DNA of 14,222 bases from Cyanobacteria bacterium Co-bin13 (GCA_014534385.1 JACVRP010000043.1:1-14222); one strand, 5' to 3'; counted from the first letter of the stretch, positions 1 to 6,531 are shown. Notes: generated by a model from the sequence alone, not told the origin. Numbers and translations are program-made.

Positions 1-863
1 CGATGGCCTACATCAATCCGGGGGATCTGGTGCTGGTACCGACTCCAGCCTATCCGGCTCACTTCCGGGGGCCTGCGATCGCAGGGGGCGAAATTTATCA
101 CCTCCACCTCACGCCTGAAAATGACTGGCTGATCGATTTAGAGGCTATTCCTGAAAATGTCGCCCGCCGAGCCAAGGCGATGTTCTTTAACTACCCCAGC
201 AACCCGACTGCTGCCACCGCACCGCGCAAGTTCTTTGAAGACGCTGTGGCCTTTGCCCGCGAGTACAACATTTTGCTGGTGCACGACCTGTGCTACGCCG
301 AACTGGCCTTTGACGGCTATCAGCCCACTAGCCTGCTGGAGATCCCCGGCGGCAAGGAAATTGGCGTTGAGTTTCACACCCTTTCCAAGACCTACAACAT
401 GGCTGGCTGGCGGGTCGGCTTTGTGGTCGGCAATCGCCACATTATTCAGGGCCTACGCACCCTCAAAACCAACCTTGACTACGGCATTTTTGCCGCCCTG
501 CAGCAGGCTGCCGAAACAGCCCTGGCTCTGCCCGACGTCTATCTGCACGAAGTCCAGGCCCGCTACCGCACCCGCCGCGACTTTTTGATTCAAGAGCTGG
601 CTACCCTGGGTTGGGATGTGCCCAAGACCAAAGCCACCATGTACCTCTGGGTGCCCTGCCCGCCCGGCCAGGGCTCTACTGACTTTGCCCTCACCGTGCT
701 GCAGGAAACGGGCGTTGTCGTCACTCCCGGCAACGCCTTTGGCCCTGGCGGCGAAGGCTATGTGCGCATTAGCCTGATTGCCGATTGCGATCGCTTGGGT
801 GAAGCGGTCGAGCGTCTGCGGCAGGCCGGCATTCGCTATGAGCCGGTGGCGGCAGCAAGGTAG
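1..863 (+). CDS. Class I/II PLP aminotransferase, LL-diaminopimelate aminotransferase-like (5' partial)
   Basis: This is a fold-type I PLP-dependent aminotransferase, probably transferring amino groups with glutamate/2-oxoglutarate. The closest family I recognise is the LL-diaminopimelate/aspartate aminotransferase group, which in cyanobacteria serves lysine and cell-wall precursor synthesis. Counting from the first visible Met (base 3), NYPSNPTA at residues 63-70 is the conserved PLP-pocket Asn-Pro motif. Asp95 in HDLCYAE should hold the pyridine nitrogen, Lys129 in SKTYNMAGWR is the Schiff-base lysine, and Arg256 in VRISL should bind the substrate carboxylate. The reading frame is open to the window edge, and the usual length of about 390-400 residues implies that roughly 105 N-terminal residues lie outside. 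The Met at base 3 is therefore internal. The family is firm; the exact substrate is not. Confidence 0.88.
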   Translation, partial: MAYINPGDLVLVPTPAYPAHFRGPAIAGGEIYHLHLTPENDWLIDLEAIPENVARRAKAMFFNYPSNPTAATAPRKFFEDAVAFAREYNILLVHDLCYAELAFDGYQPTSLLEIPGGKEIGVEFHTLSKTYNMAGWRVGFVVGNRHIIQGLRTLKTNLDYGIFAALQQAAETALALPDVYLHEVQARYRTRRDFLIQELATLGWDVPKTKATMYLWVPCPPGQGSTDFALTVLQETGVVVTPGNAFGPGGEGYVRISLIADCDRLGEAVERLRQAGIRYEPVAAAR

Positions 864-870
864 GCGAGCC

Positions 871-908
871 GGGGTAAGGAATGAGCAGGGCTGCTTATCC
901 CTTACCCC
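871..908. repeat. Long hairpin between aminotransferase gene and tatA
   Basis: GGGGTAAGG (871-879) pairs perfectly with CCTTACCCC (900-908). After one mismatch a second stem, ATGAGCA (881-887) with TGCTTAT (892-898, one G-U), closes a 4-nt loop. That gives about 16 paired positions in 38 nt. It starts 8 nt after the aminotransferase stop. No clear T-run follows, so it is not a textbook intrinsic terminator. It could act as a 3' stabiliser or weak terminator, or be a copy of a dispersed intergenic repeat. Confidence 0.6.
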
Positions 909-954
909 TCACTTTCCACTGGTATAGTGATTGTTATCTGCGCTAGGCGTTCCT

Positions 955-1152
955 ATGTTCAATCTCGGCTGGACAGAAGTCATCATTATCCTTGGGGTTG
1001 CGGTCTTGATCTTTGGCCCCAAGAAGATCCCTGAGCTGGGCAGCGCCCTAGGCAAAACGCTGCGGGGCTTCAAGGAAGAGGTCAATAAGCAGGACGAGCC
1101 CGAGGAGGGCCTGGAGATATACGACGAAGACTCGGAAGACGTCTACCGCTAG
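955..1152 (+). CDS. tatA: Twin-arginine translocase subunit TatA/E family
   Basis: Small single-pass protein of the Tat system, which exports folded proteins across the thylakoid and plasma membranes. The 65-residue product starts MFNLGWTEVIIILGVAVLIFG. It has a short periplasmic/lumenal N-terminus, one hydrophobic helix (about residues 6-18), the FGPKKIPELG hinge, then an amphipathic helix (GSALGKTLRGFKEEV), and ends in a very acidic tail. That order is the TatA/TatE architecture; TatB would be longer. I chose the ATG at 955 because it puts the short Phe-Asn-Leu-Gly lead directly before the helix. An in-frame TTG at 931 would add eight residues atypical of the family. The tail is short for a TatA. 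The gene stands alone, with no tatC nearby, which is common in cyanobacteria. Confidence 0.9.
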   Translation: MFNLGWTEVIIILGVAVLIFGPKKIPELGSALGKTLRGFKEEVNKQDEPEEGLEIYDEDSEDVYR

Positions 1153-1529
1153 CTCCGTACGTCTGCGCCAAATATTTGTACAAACCCATTCGCTTCGGCC
1201 TATTCAAAGCAGATAAGAACTAGAGGCATTCCGCAGAGGAATGTCTTTTGTCGTTTGGCCCGTACCCCCTCGCCAGTTGCCCAACTTGCTGCCCCTGGTG
1301 CTCTGCGCCTCTGCCCAGCCGGGGCAAGCTGTTGTCGGGTGGCCCCTTTTTTTGGGGTTTATCAGGCTCTTTTGAGGCCCCAGAGGGTGCTAGGGACTGC
1401 GCCCTGACAGGCGCTTAAAACTTTGAGGCTGTTTCAGCAAGCCTGAGGGGATAAAGATTACCCTAATAGAGGGATGACATCTGCTTTAACTCAAGGCGTC
1501 CGCATATTCCACGAGCATTTTAGAAATTC
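1153..1529. other. Intergenic region tatA-sppA with short hairpins
   Basis: About 377 bases hold no convincing gene on either strand. After a terminator-like hairpin at 1224-1250 there is a C/T-rich stretch (about 1258-1360) and several short stems: GCGCC/GGCGC at 1399-1414 (loop of 6) and AGGCT/AGCCT at 1426-1444 (loop of 9). The sppA promoter must lie here or further upstream, but I cannot assign convincing -35/-10 boxes. A structured sppA leader or small RNA is possible but unsupported beyond these stems. Confidence 0.4.
1224..1250 (+). terminator. Probable intrinsic terminator after tatA
   Basis: A stem of about nine pairs (AGGCATTCC 1224-1232 with GGAATGTCT 1238-1246, one G-U) encloses the 5-nt loop GCAGA and is followed directly by TTTTG. 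It sits about 70 nt after the tatA stop. The geometry fits a rho-independent terminator, though the T-run is short. Confidence 0.55.
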
Positions 1530-3356
1530 ATGCGCCAATTCTGGAAATTCACCCTGGCTAGCCTGACCGGCACTTTTTTGTTCGTTGTGCTGTTTGGCGT
1601 GCTTGCCGCCATTGGAGCTGTCGGGCTGATGGGAATTTTGGCCGCAAATTTGGCCAAGGGCAGCACCCCCCTGGTCGAGAAAGACTCTGTGCTGGTCTAT
1701 GACCTGTCTACCGTCATCTCTGATTCAGAAGTGGTGCCCACCCCGACGGACATTTTATTTGTGGGCCAAATGCCCAGTCAGCTGACCCTGAGGGAAGCCA
1801 TTGTGGCGCTCAGGGAAGCAGCAGAGGATGACCGGATTACGGCGCTCTATCTCAAGGGCGGCAGCGACATGGGCATTGGGCTGGCTTCTCAAGTAGAGCT
1901 GAGAAAGGCAATTGAGACCTTTCGGGAAAGCGGCAAGCCTGTGATTGCCTACGATGTTTCCTGGACAGAGCGGGAGTATCTCATGGCTGCCGCCGCCGAA
2001 TCGGTATATATGAACCCCTTCGGCGACCTAGAGATGAACGGCCTGTACGCCGAAATGATGTACCAGGCCGAAGCCCTCAATAAGCTGGGTGTGGGGGTAC
2101 AGGTAACCCGAGTGGGCAAGTACAAATCTGCGGTAGAGCCACTCCTGCGCAACGACATGAGCCCAGAGGAAAGGGACCAGACCCAGAGGCTGCTGCGGGA
2201 GCTGTGGCAGTCTATCCTTGAGAGCTCGGCTCAGCCCCGCTCCATAACCGCCCAAACGCTCCAGACCATTGCTAACAACCAGGGCTTTCTCTTTGGGGAA
2301 GACGCTAAGACCCAAAAGCTGGTCGATCAGATTGTCTATGAGGATGAGGTGATCGCAGAATTGCGATCGCACACCAACCAGAGCGAAGACGACCTTGAAG
2401 ACGACGAAGATTTTCGCCAGATCACTCTGCAGCGCTATGCCGATATCGCCGAAGACGAGCTGGTTAGCCGCAGCTCCAGCAACCAGATTGCCGTCGTCTA
2501 TGCCGAAGGGCCGATTGTCGATGGTGACGGCTCAAGCGGGTTTGGCGGCACCCAGGTGATCGCGGGCAATCAGATGGCTCAGCAGCTGCGGGAGCTGCGG
2601 CTAGATGAGGAGGTCAAAGCGGTTGTTCTACGGGTTAACAGCCCGGGCGGCAGCGCCATTGCCTCCGAAATTATCTTGCGAGAGGTGCGCCTGCTGCAGG
2701 AATCAGGCAAGCCTGTGATTGTCTCGATGGGGGACGTAGCTGCCTCTGGGGGCTACTGGATCGCCTCTTTGGCCGACAAAATTGTTGCCGAACCCACCAC
2801 AATTACCGGCTCGATTGGCGTATTCAGCCTATTTGTCAACCTGGAAGACCTGGGCGGCAAAGTCGGCGTTAGCTGGGATGGCGTCAAAACGTCCGACCTG
2901 GCTGACATTTTCACCAGCACTCGCCCCAAAACAGACAAAGAACTGGCCATTCTCCAGAAGTCTGTAGACCAGATTTACGACGAGTTTCTGGCCCGAGTCG
3001 AAGAGGGGCGTAAACTGCCTACCGCTACCGTTGCTGAGATTGCTCAAGGCCGAGTCTGGTCAGGCCAAGCCGCCAAAAACTTGGGCCTGGTAGATGAACT
3101 TGGCGGCCTGGAGCGCGCTATTGAGGTTGCGGCGGAAATGTCAGAGCTAGGCGAGGACTGGCGACTGCAGGAATATCCCCGAGGAGACGAATGGAGCCGC
3201 TTTTTTGCCAACTTCTTTGAGTCGGCCAAAGCCCAGCGACAAGACCCGCTGACAGCCCAGCTAGAGAACCTGAAGCACGACATCAGGCTGATTCAGCAGC
3301 TCAACGACCCTCGGGGTATCTATGCGCTTATGCCCTATCAAATCAAATTTGATTGA
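1530..3356 (+). CDS. sppA: Signal peptide peptidase SppA, long (two-domain) type
   Basis: Membrane-bound S49-family serine protease that degrades cleaved signal peptides; in cyanobacteria SppA-type enzymes are also linked to light acclimation. The 608-residue length is that of the long E. coli-type protein with tandem S49 domains. A hydrophobic N-terminal anchor spans about residues 8-41. The N-terminal S49 domain carries the general-base lysine in VGKYKSAVEP (Lys199 by alignment to the E. coli motif). The C-terminal S49 domain carries the nucleophile in DVAASGGYW (Ser406), preceded by the conserved RVNSPGGS (residues 369-375) and followed by TGSIGV. An acidic linker (about 284-293, EDDLEDDED) sits between the domains. 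The ATG at 1530 gives a sensible anchor, but no Shine-Dalgarno is visible. The gene appears intact and monocistronic; the next gene begins 176 nt later with its own operator. Confidence 0.95.
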   Translation: MRQFWKFTLASLTGTFLFVVLFGVLAAIGAVGLMGILAANLAKGSTPLVEKDSVLVYDLSTVISDSEVVPTPTDILFVGQMPSQLTLREAIVALREAAEDDRITALYLKGGSDMGIGLASQVELRKAIETFRESGKPVIAYDVSWTEREYLMAAAAESVYMNPFGDLEMNGLYAEMMYQAEALNKLGVGVQVTRVGKYKSAVEPLLRNDMSPEERDQTQRLLRELWQSILESSAQPRSITAQTLQTIANNQGFLFGEDAKTQKLVDQIVYEDEVIAELRSHTNQSEDDLEDDEDFRQITLQRYADIAEDELVSRSSSNQIAVVYAEGPIVDGDGSSGFGGTQVIAGNQMAQQLRELRLDEEVKAVVLRVNSPGGSAIASEIILREVRLLQESGKPVIVSMGDVAASGGYWIASLADKIVAEPTTITGSIGVFSLFVNLEDLGGKVGVSWDGVKTSDLADIFTSTRPKTDKELAILQKSVDQIYDEFLARVEEGRKLPTATVAEIAQGRVWSGQAAKNLGLVDELGGLERAIEVAAEMSELGEDWRLQEYPRGDEWSRFFANFFESAKAQRQDPLTAQLENLKHDIRLIQQLNDPRGIYALMPYQIKFD

Positions 3357-3491
3357 GCCAGCTTCAGCGGGTTTGAGGCTTCAGGAAATAGCCCAGAGCA
3401 TTTCTAGAGAAACAGCAGCAGCGTCAGAGCTGAACTTTTCAGACCTTTTGCCCCTACCTTTACGCCTTCCTGCTTTCCCAGCCCAAAAAAA

Positions 3492-3500
3492 TGTGATACT
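3492..3500 (+). promoter_or_regulatory. Possible extended -10 element for tetR
   Basis: TGTGATACT reads as an extended -10 (TGn followed by GATACT). Transcription would then start near 3507, just before the palindrome at 3515-3528, so a bound repressor would block the start. The -35 region is poor (TTTCCC-like). An alternative reading uses TTGAAC (3504-3509) as -35 and TGTTAA (3528-3533) as -10, which would give an essentially leaderless or mis-started message. Confidence 0.3.
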
Positions 3501-3514
3501 GTCTTGAACAGTAA

Positions 3515-3528
3515 AGACCGATCGGTCT
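3515..3528. promoter_or_regulatory. TetR operator copy 1 (perfect 14-bp palindrome)
   Basis: AGACCGATCGGTCT is a perfect palindrome that ends 4 nt before the tetR start codon. The identical 14-mer recurs at 4198-4211, before the next gene. It contains the pattern AGACC-N4-GGTCT, which I recall as the core of the E. coli NemR box. Its position indicates autoregulation of the TetR gene. Confidence 0.85.
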
Positions 3529-3532
3529 GTTA

Positions 3533-4138
3533 ATGTCAAAAGCGCAGGAAACCCGTCAAAAAATTGTGCGTGAAGCGGCGCTGCTGTTCAATCGGCAGGG
3601 CTATGCTGGCGCGTCGATGGCCGACATTATGCGGGTGACGGGGCTGCAAAAGGGCGGAATTTATAACCACTTTGGCAGTAAGGAGGAGCTGGCCCTAGAA
3701 GCGTTTGAGTACATGACTCAGGAGATTACCCGTCACTACATGGCGGCGATTCGCAGTCAGCGCCATGCTGTCGATCGGCTGCTGGCAATGCTTGAAATTT
3801 ATCGGCACTACGTTGACCATCCCATCGTTGAGGGCGGCTGCCCCATTCTCAATACCGCCGTTGAGAGTGACGACACCCATCCAGCTATGCGGCAGCGGGT
3901 GCGGCAGGCCTTAGACGGCTGGCAATCGCTGATTCGGCGGGTGCTGGTGCAGGGCGTGGAGCGGGGTGAGGTTCGGCCTGAGGCGAATGCTGATGAGCTG
4001 GCCACCCTCCTGATTGCCACGATTGAGGGCGCGATCATGATGAGTAAGCTCTACGATGATTCGATCTACCTGGAGCGGGCAATTCGTCACCTGCAGCTCC
4101 AGCTTGAGGCGGTAAGAACAGATTCTGCTAGACGTTAA
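3533..4138 (+). CDS. TetR/AcrR-family repressor, NemR/LmrA-like
   Basis: Homodimeric repressor of 201 residues. The N-terminal TetR HTH domain covers residues 6-52: TRQKIVREAALLFNRQGY, then SMADIMRVTGLQKGGIYNHF, the recognition-helix region, and SKEEL. The C-terminal ligand domain contains EGGCPILN with Cys103, and MMSKLYDDS with Lys172. By eye these line up with Cys106 and Lys175 of E. coli NemR, the residues reported to form its oxidant-sensitive Cys-Lys bond. The ATG at 3533 is kept because the next Met (residue 29) would cut the HTH. No Shine-Dalgarno is present, since the operator occupies that space. An identical operator lies before the thioesterase gene 87 nt downstream, making it the evident target. 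The natural inducer is not known from the sequence. Confidence 0.9.
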   Translation: MSKAQETRQKIVREAALLFNRQGYAGASMADIMRVTGLQKGGIYNHFGSKEELALEAFEYMTQEITRHYMAAIRSQRHAVDRLLAMLEIYRHYVDHPIVEGGCPILNTAVESDDTHPAMRQRVRQALDGWQSLIRRVLVQGVERGEVRPEANADELATLLIATIEGAIMMSKLYDDSIYLERAIRHLQLQLEAVRTDSARR

Positions 4139-4144
4139 AGCACC

Positions 4145-4188
4145 AGCCTGTGCTGTATTGGTGCAGGCTAAGTGGCTCATTTTTTTTG
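4145..4188 (+). terminator. Weak terminator-like hairpin after tetR
   Basis: AGCCTGTGC (4145-4153) can pair with GTGCAGGCT (4161-4169) with G-U pairs, around a 7-nt loop, and a T8 run follows at about 4180-4188. The gap of about ten nucleotides between stem and T-run is larger than a normal intrinsic terminator, so the two genes might still be partly cotranscribed. Confidence 0.3.
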
Positions 4189-4197
4189 ATCTAAAAA

Positions 4198-4211
4198 AGA
4201 CCGATCGGTCT
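4198..4211. promoter_or_regulatory. TetR operator copy 2 (identical palindrome)
   Basis: This is the same 14-bp perfect palindrome AGACCGATCGGTCT as at 3515-3528. Here it sits 14 nt before the thioesterase start and immediately before its Shine-Dalgarno. Two perfect copies about 680 bp apart, one before each gene, are very unlikely by chance and mark the repressor's regulon in this window. Confidence 0.88.
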
Positions 4212-4225
4212 CTTAGGAGGAAACG

Positions 4226-4660
4226 ATGTCTCAGTCCAATGCGATCGCACTTAACGATCCCTTTGCCGTTGAACTGTCCTTTAAGGTGCAGTCTTTTGAT
4301 CTCGATAGCCGGGGGCTGGCCAGCGAGTTTGCCTATCTGCGCTGGCTGGAGAGCCTGCGGCAGGAGTTTTTGCAGCAGCACTTTCCCCACCAGGCAGACC
4401 AATATCCGGTGCTGGTGTCAACGCAGATTGAGTACAAACAGCCCGTGCGATCGCAGCGAGCTCTAACCGGACGACTTTGGTTGTCAAACCTGGGCAAAAC
4501 TCGCTGGGCGCTGCAGATTCGTCTGGGCAGCCCAGAGGGCACGGTGGCAATCGCCACTCAAACTGGCCACCTAGTAGATGCCCACACGCTCACGCCCCTG
4601 GCTCTGCCAGAAGCGCTAGTGCAGCGGTATTGGGACTATCAGTGGCGGCAATCATCGTAG
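4226..4660 (+). CDS. Acyl-CoA thioesterase, hotdog fold (4HBT/YbgC-like)
   Basis: Small cytosolic thioesterase of 144 residues that should hydrolyse an acyl- or aroyl-CoA (or ACP) thioester. The start of the hotdog core reads FKVQSFDLDSRGLASEFAYLRW then LESLRQEF. This matches the YbgC/4-hydroxybenzoyl-CoA thioesterase pattern in which an Asp opposes the long helix; Asp27 (second Asp of DLD) is the best catalytic candidate. The later strands, TQIEYKQPV and RWALQIRL, fit the fold. A strong Shine-Dalgarno AGGAGG (4215-4220) lies 5 nt before the ATG, unusual in this window and implying high expression once derepressed. The TetR operator sits just upstream. The 3' end overlaps the convergent glycosyltransferase gene by 9 bp. 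The substrate is unknown. It does not look like the phylloquinone-pathway DHNA-CoA thioesterase. Confidence 0.82.
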   Translation: MSQSNAIALNDPFAVELSFKVQSFDLDSRGLASEFAYLRWLESLRQEFLQQHFPHQADQYPVLVSTQIEYKQPVRSQRALTGRLWLSNLGKTRWALQIRLGSPEGTVAIATQTGHLVDAHTLTPLALPEALVQRYWDYQWRQSS

Positions 4661-6160
4661 GGCCGGATCTAGCACCTGGACTTTTGCCTTTTGATTGACC
4701 CGGCGGGTCACGTGCCACTCTCGCCGTCCCCCCAGGTGGTAAGACAGCGCCACCACTGCAACCAGGCTCTTAAACCAGAAATAAATCGGTGACAGCAAGC
4801 CGTACAGCAGAAAGTAGGTGGGCGGCAGCGGCAACACTCGCCGCCGCGATCGCATCGCTGCAAAGACCTGCAGAAACCCACTCAGCAGGGTGAGCAGCGT
4901 GCTGATCAGGGTAAACCTGAACATGGTCTCCGACATCACCAGCCCAGCCAACGAAAGGCTAAGGGTAATAGGGATGATCTGCAGTGCCAGGGGATGAAAT
5001 CCTTCGCTGTAGAGCAGCATGATCAGCCAGCAGATCCGCTGCGGCAGATCCAGATACCGCGATCGCGCCACCCGCCGCTGATGAGCCAGGGCCACCTCTA
5101 GCCAACCCTGGCTCCAGCGCCGTCGCTGCGACCAGAGCGTGGGCACATCTTCTGGAGCCAGTTCCGTGGTTAGGATCTGCGGATCGTGCACAATCCGGTA
5201 TCCCCTCAGCAGGGCCCGCAGCGTCGCATCAATATCCTCTGTCAGCATGCGAGAGCGAAAGCAAATTCGCTGCAGAGCTGCAGTGCGCCAATAGCCGTTG
5301 GAGCCGCCAAACAAAGCTGTATCGACCAGCAAAGAGCGGCCATAGTGGCTGACGCCATAGAGACACTCAAACTCCACCGCAATCAGCTGCGTCAGCCAAT
5401 TTTCGCCGTGGTTACGGATGACGTTGCGGCCCTGCACCAGGTCATACTGGCCCTGCTGTAGCCACGGCCAGGCCCGCCTCAGACAGTCAGCGGCAGGATG
5501 GTGATCGGCATCAAAAATACAGGTCATCTCACCCGTAACGACTTGCAGGGCCGCGTTTAAGTTCTGAGCTTTGGAGGTGCTGCCCTCTACCCGCAGCAGC
5601 TTTAGCGTCGAATTAACCTCGGCTAGGCGCTGCAGGTCAGCCTCAATCGGCAGGGCTGTCGGCGTATTGTAGGCCAAAATCACCTCTAGCCGGGAGGCAG
5701 GCCAATCCACCTGAGTCAGGATATGCTGCAGGGTTTCGAGAATGATGCCCTGCTCATTGGGCAGGTAGGCAACCACCACAATGGAAACCGGTGGGGTTGA
5801 CGCTGAAGACACCTCTGGCCTGAGGGGCGCTGCCCAGGGAGAAGCCGCTGGGCGCAGCAGAGGGCGTCTGCTGAGGAAACGCTGCAGGATGCCTCGCATG
5901 GCGTGCTTCGACTGACTGATAGCCCATAAAACAGCCGCTGTTTCAGCGGCCAGAATCAGGGATGCCAGCAGGTAAACCCCGGAAATCACGAGCTGCAGCG
6001 GCAGCAGCGTGCCTCCATCTCTCAACAGCAGAATATACAAAACCGCTGGAAAGCCCAGCAAGATTCCGTTGGTCAGCATCAGCATCAACAACAGATCCAC
6101 CGAGGTCTTTATCATCTTGCGTGAATTCAATTGCGGCATACGGTTCAATACACTCCACAC
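4652..6160 (-). CDS. Membrane family-2 glycosyltransferase
   Basis: Inner-membrane GT2 enzyme of 502 residues with the layout of processive polysaccharide synthases. Two N-terminal membrane segments lie at about residues 21-46 and 53-80. The cytosolic GT-A domain begins at PPVSIVVVAYLPNEQG (123-138) and includes FDADHHP (DxD, 216-222), LTEDIDA (306-312, catalytic Asp region) and SQRRRWSQGW (Q/RxxRW, 344-353). It is followed by about three to four C-terminal membrane segments (about 375-475). The motifs are those of cellulose/hyaluronan-type synthases, but no PilZ domain is visible and the product cannot be named. The 6160 start is a GTG; ATG codons at 6139 and 6115 would also keep all domains, and none has a clear Shine-Dalgarno. 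The stop overlaps the thioesterase stop on the other strand. Confidence 0.85.
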   Translation of the reverse strand: MWSVLNRMPQLNSRKMIKTSVDLLLMLMLTNGILLGFPAVLYILLLRDGGTLLPLQLVISGVYLLASLILAAETAAVLWAISQSKHAMRGILQRFLSRRPLLRPAASPWAAPLRPEVSSASTPPVSIVVVAYLPNEQGIILETLQHILTQVDWPASRLEVILAYNTPTALPIEADLQRLAEVNSTLKLLRVEGSTSKAQNLNAALQVVTGEMTCIFDADHHPAADCLRRAWPWLQQGQYDLVQGRNVIRNHGENWLTQLIAVEFECLYGVSHYGRSLLVDTALFGGSNGYWRTAALQRICFRSRMLTEDIDATLRALLRGYRIVHDPQILTTELAPEDVPTLWSQRRRWSQGWLEVALAHQRRVARSRYLDLPQRICWLIMLLYSEGFHPLALQIIPITLSLSLAGLVMSETMFRFTLISTLLTLLSGFLQVFAAMRSRRRVLPLPPTYFLLYGLLSPIYFWFKSLVAVVALSYHLGGRREWHVTRRVNQKAKVQVLDPALR

Positions 6161-6187
6161 CCGGTTGCTTGACCGGTTGACTGGTTG
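6161..6187. repeat. CGGTTG repeat cluster upstream of the glycosyltransferase
   Basis: CCGGTTG occurs at 6161-6167 and 6173-6179, and the near copy CTGGTTG at 6181-6187. The cluster directly abuts the GTG start of the glycosyltransferase gene. Repeated hexamers in this position could be an activator or repressor site, but spacings of 12 and then 8 are irregular. Confidence 0.35.
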
Positions 6188-6407
6188 TCCATGCGTTGAT
6201 TAGCTACCGTTAAGAAATGGCTATGCCTCCGCCGAGAAACATAGCCACGCCTAAAACTGGTTATTCACTCAAGGCCTCTCCCAATCCGCCTGATTCACAG
6301 GAGACCAGGGGCTGAGAGAGACTCTGAGCGATATTTATTTTGATTATCGAGCCACAGACGGCAAACCAGCTATTGCTGAATTCTACCAATTTGGGCATTT
6401 TTTACAG

Positions 6408-6435
6408 CTTAAAACGGCTTAATCTGGCTAACACC
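6408..6435 (+). promoter_or_regulatory. Pho-box-like repeat array upstream of the MDR oxidoreductase
   Basis: Three units read CTTAAAAC (6408-6415), CTTAATCT (6418-6425) and CTAACACC (6428-6435), each pair separated by GG. The middle unit fits the cyanobacterial Pho-box unit YTTAAYYW, and the 11-mer GGCTTAATCTG (6416-6426) is identical to 8437-8447 upstream of phnC. The 10-bp period differs from the 11 bp expected, so function is uncertain. Confidence 0.45.
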
Positions 6436-6521
6436 AGCCTCAGCCGGGATAGCAGCTCCTGATTCGTTAAACTACGCATTTATAGGCAATAATGAGCCAA
6501 CTTTACTGCCCATTGCCGGGA

Positions 6522-6527
6522 AAGGAG
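6522..6527 (+). promoter_or_regulatory. Shine-Dalgarno of the MDR oxidoreductase gene
   Basis: AAGGAG lies 4 nt before the ATG at 6532. It is one of the few good ribosome-binding sites in the window and settles the start of this gene. Confidence 0.75.
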
Positions 6528-6531
6528 CCAC

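Larger units (their letters stand above)
6161..6531. other. Divergent intergenic region, glycosyltransferase / MDR oxidoreductase
   Basis: These 371 bases separate two divergent genes and hold no convincing gene. They contain a cluster of (C)CGGTTG copies at 6161-6187, an 8-bp inverted repeat TGGCTATG/CATAGCCA (6218-6225 and 6240-6247, loop of 14), and a three-fold repeat array at 6408-6435 resembling a Pho box (listed separately). The stretch 6260-6400 shows nothing I can interpret. Confidence 0.5.

Noticed and set aside
1345..1365. CCCC-T7-GGGG stretch as a terminator for tatA
   Set aside because: The T-run is the loop and not the tail, so the geometry does not fit; the hairpin at 1224-1250 is better.
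1153..1529. tRNA or known structured RNA in the tatA-sppA spacer
   Set aside because: No cloverleaf arms, T-loop consensus or riboswitch motif could be found, only short isolated stems.
3360..3380. Hairpin after sppA as terminator
   Set aside because: The seven-pair stem (one G-U) is followed by no T-run; too weak to call.
3322..3507. 61-codon frame after sppA
   Set aside because: It begins inside the sppA end in another frame, has a low-complexity product and lacks a start signal.
3911..4402. 163-codon antisense frame across the tetR-thioesterase junction
   Set aside because: It crosses both real genes and the operator, has no motif and is explained by codon bias on the opposite strand.
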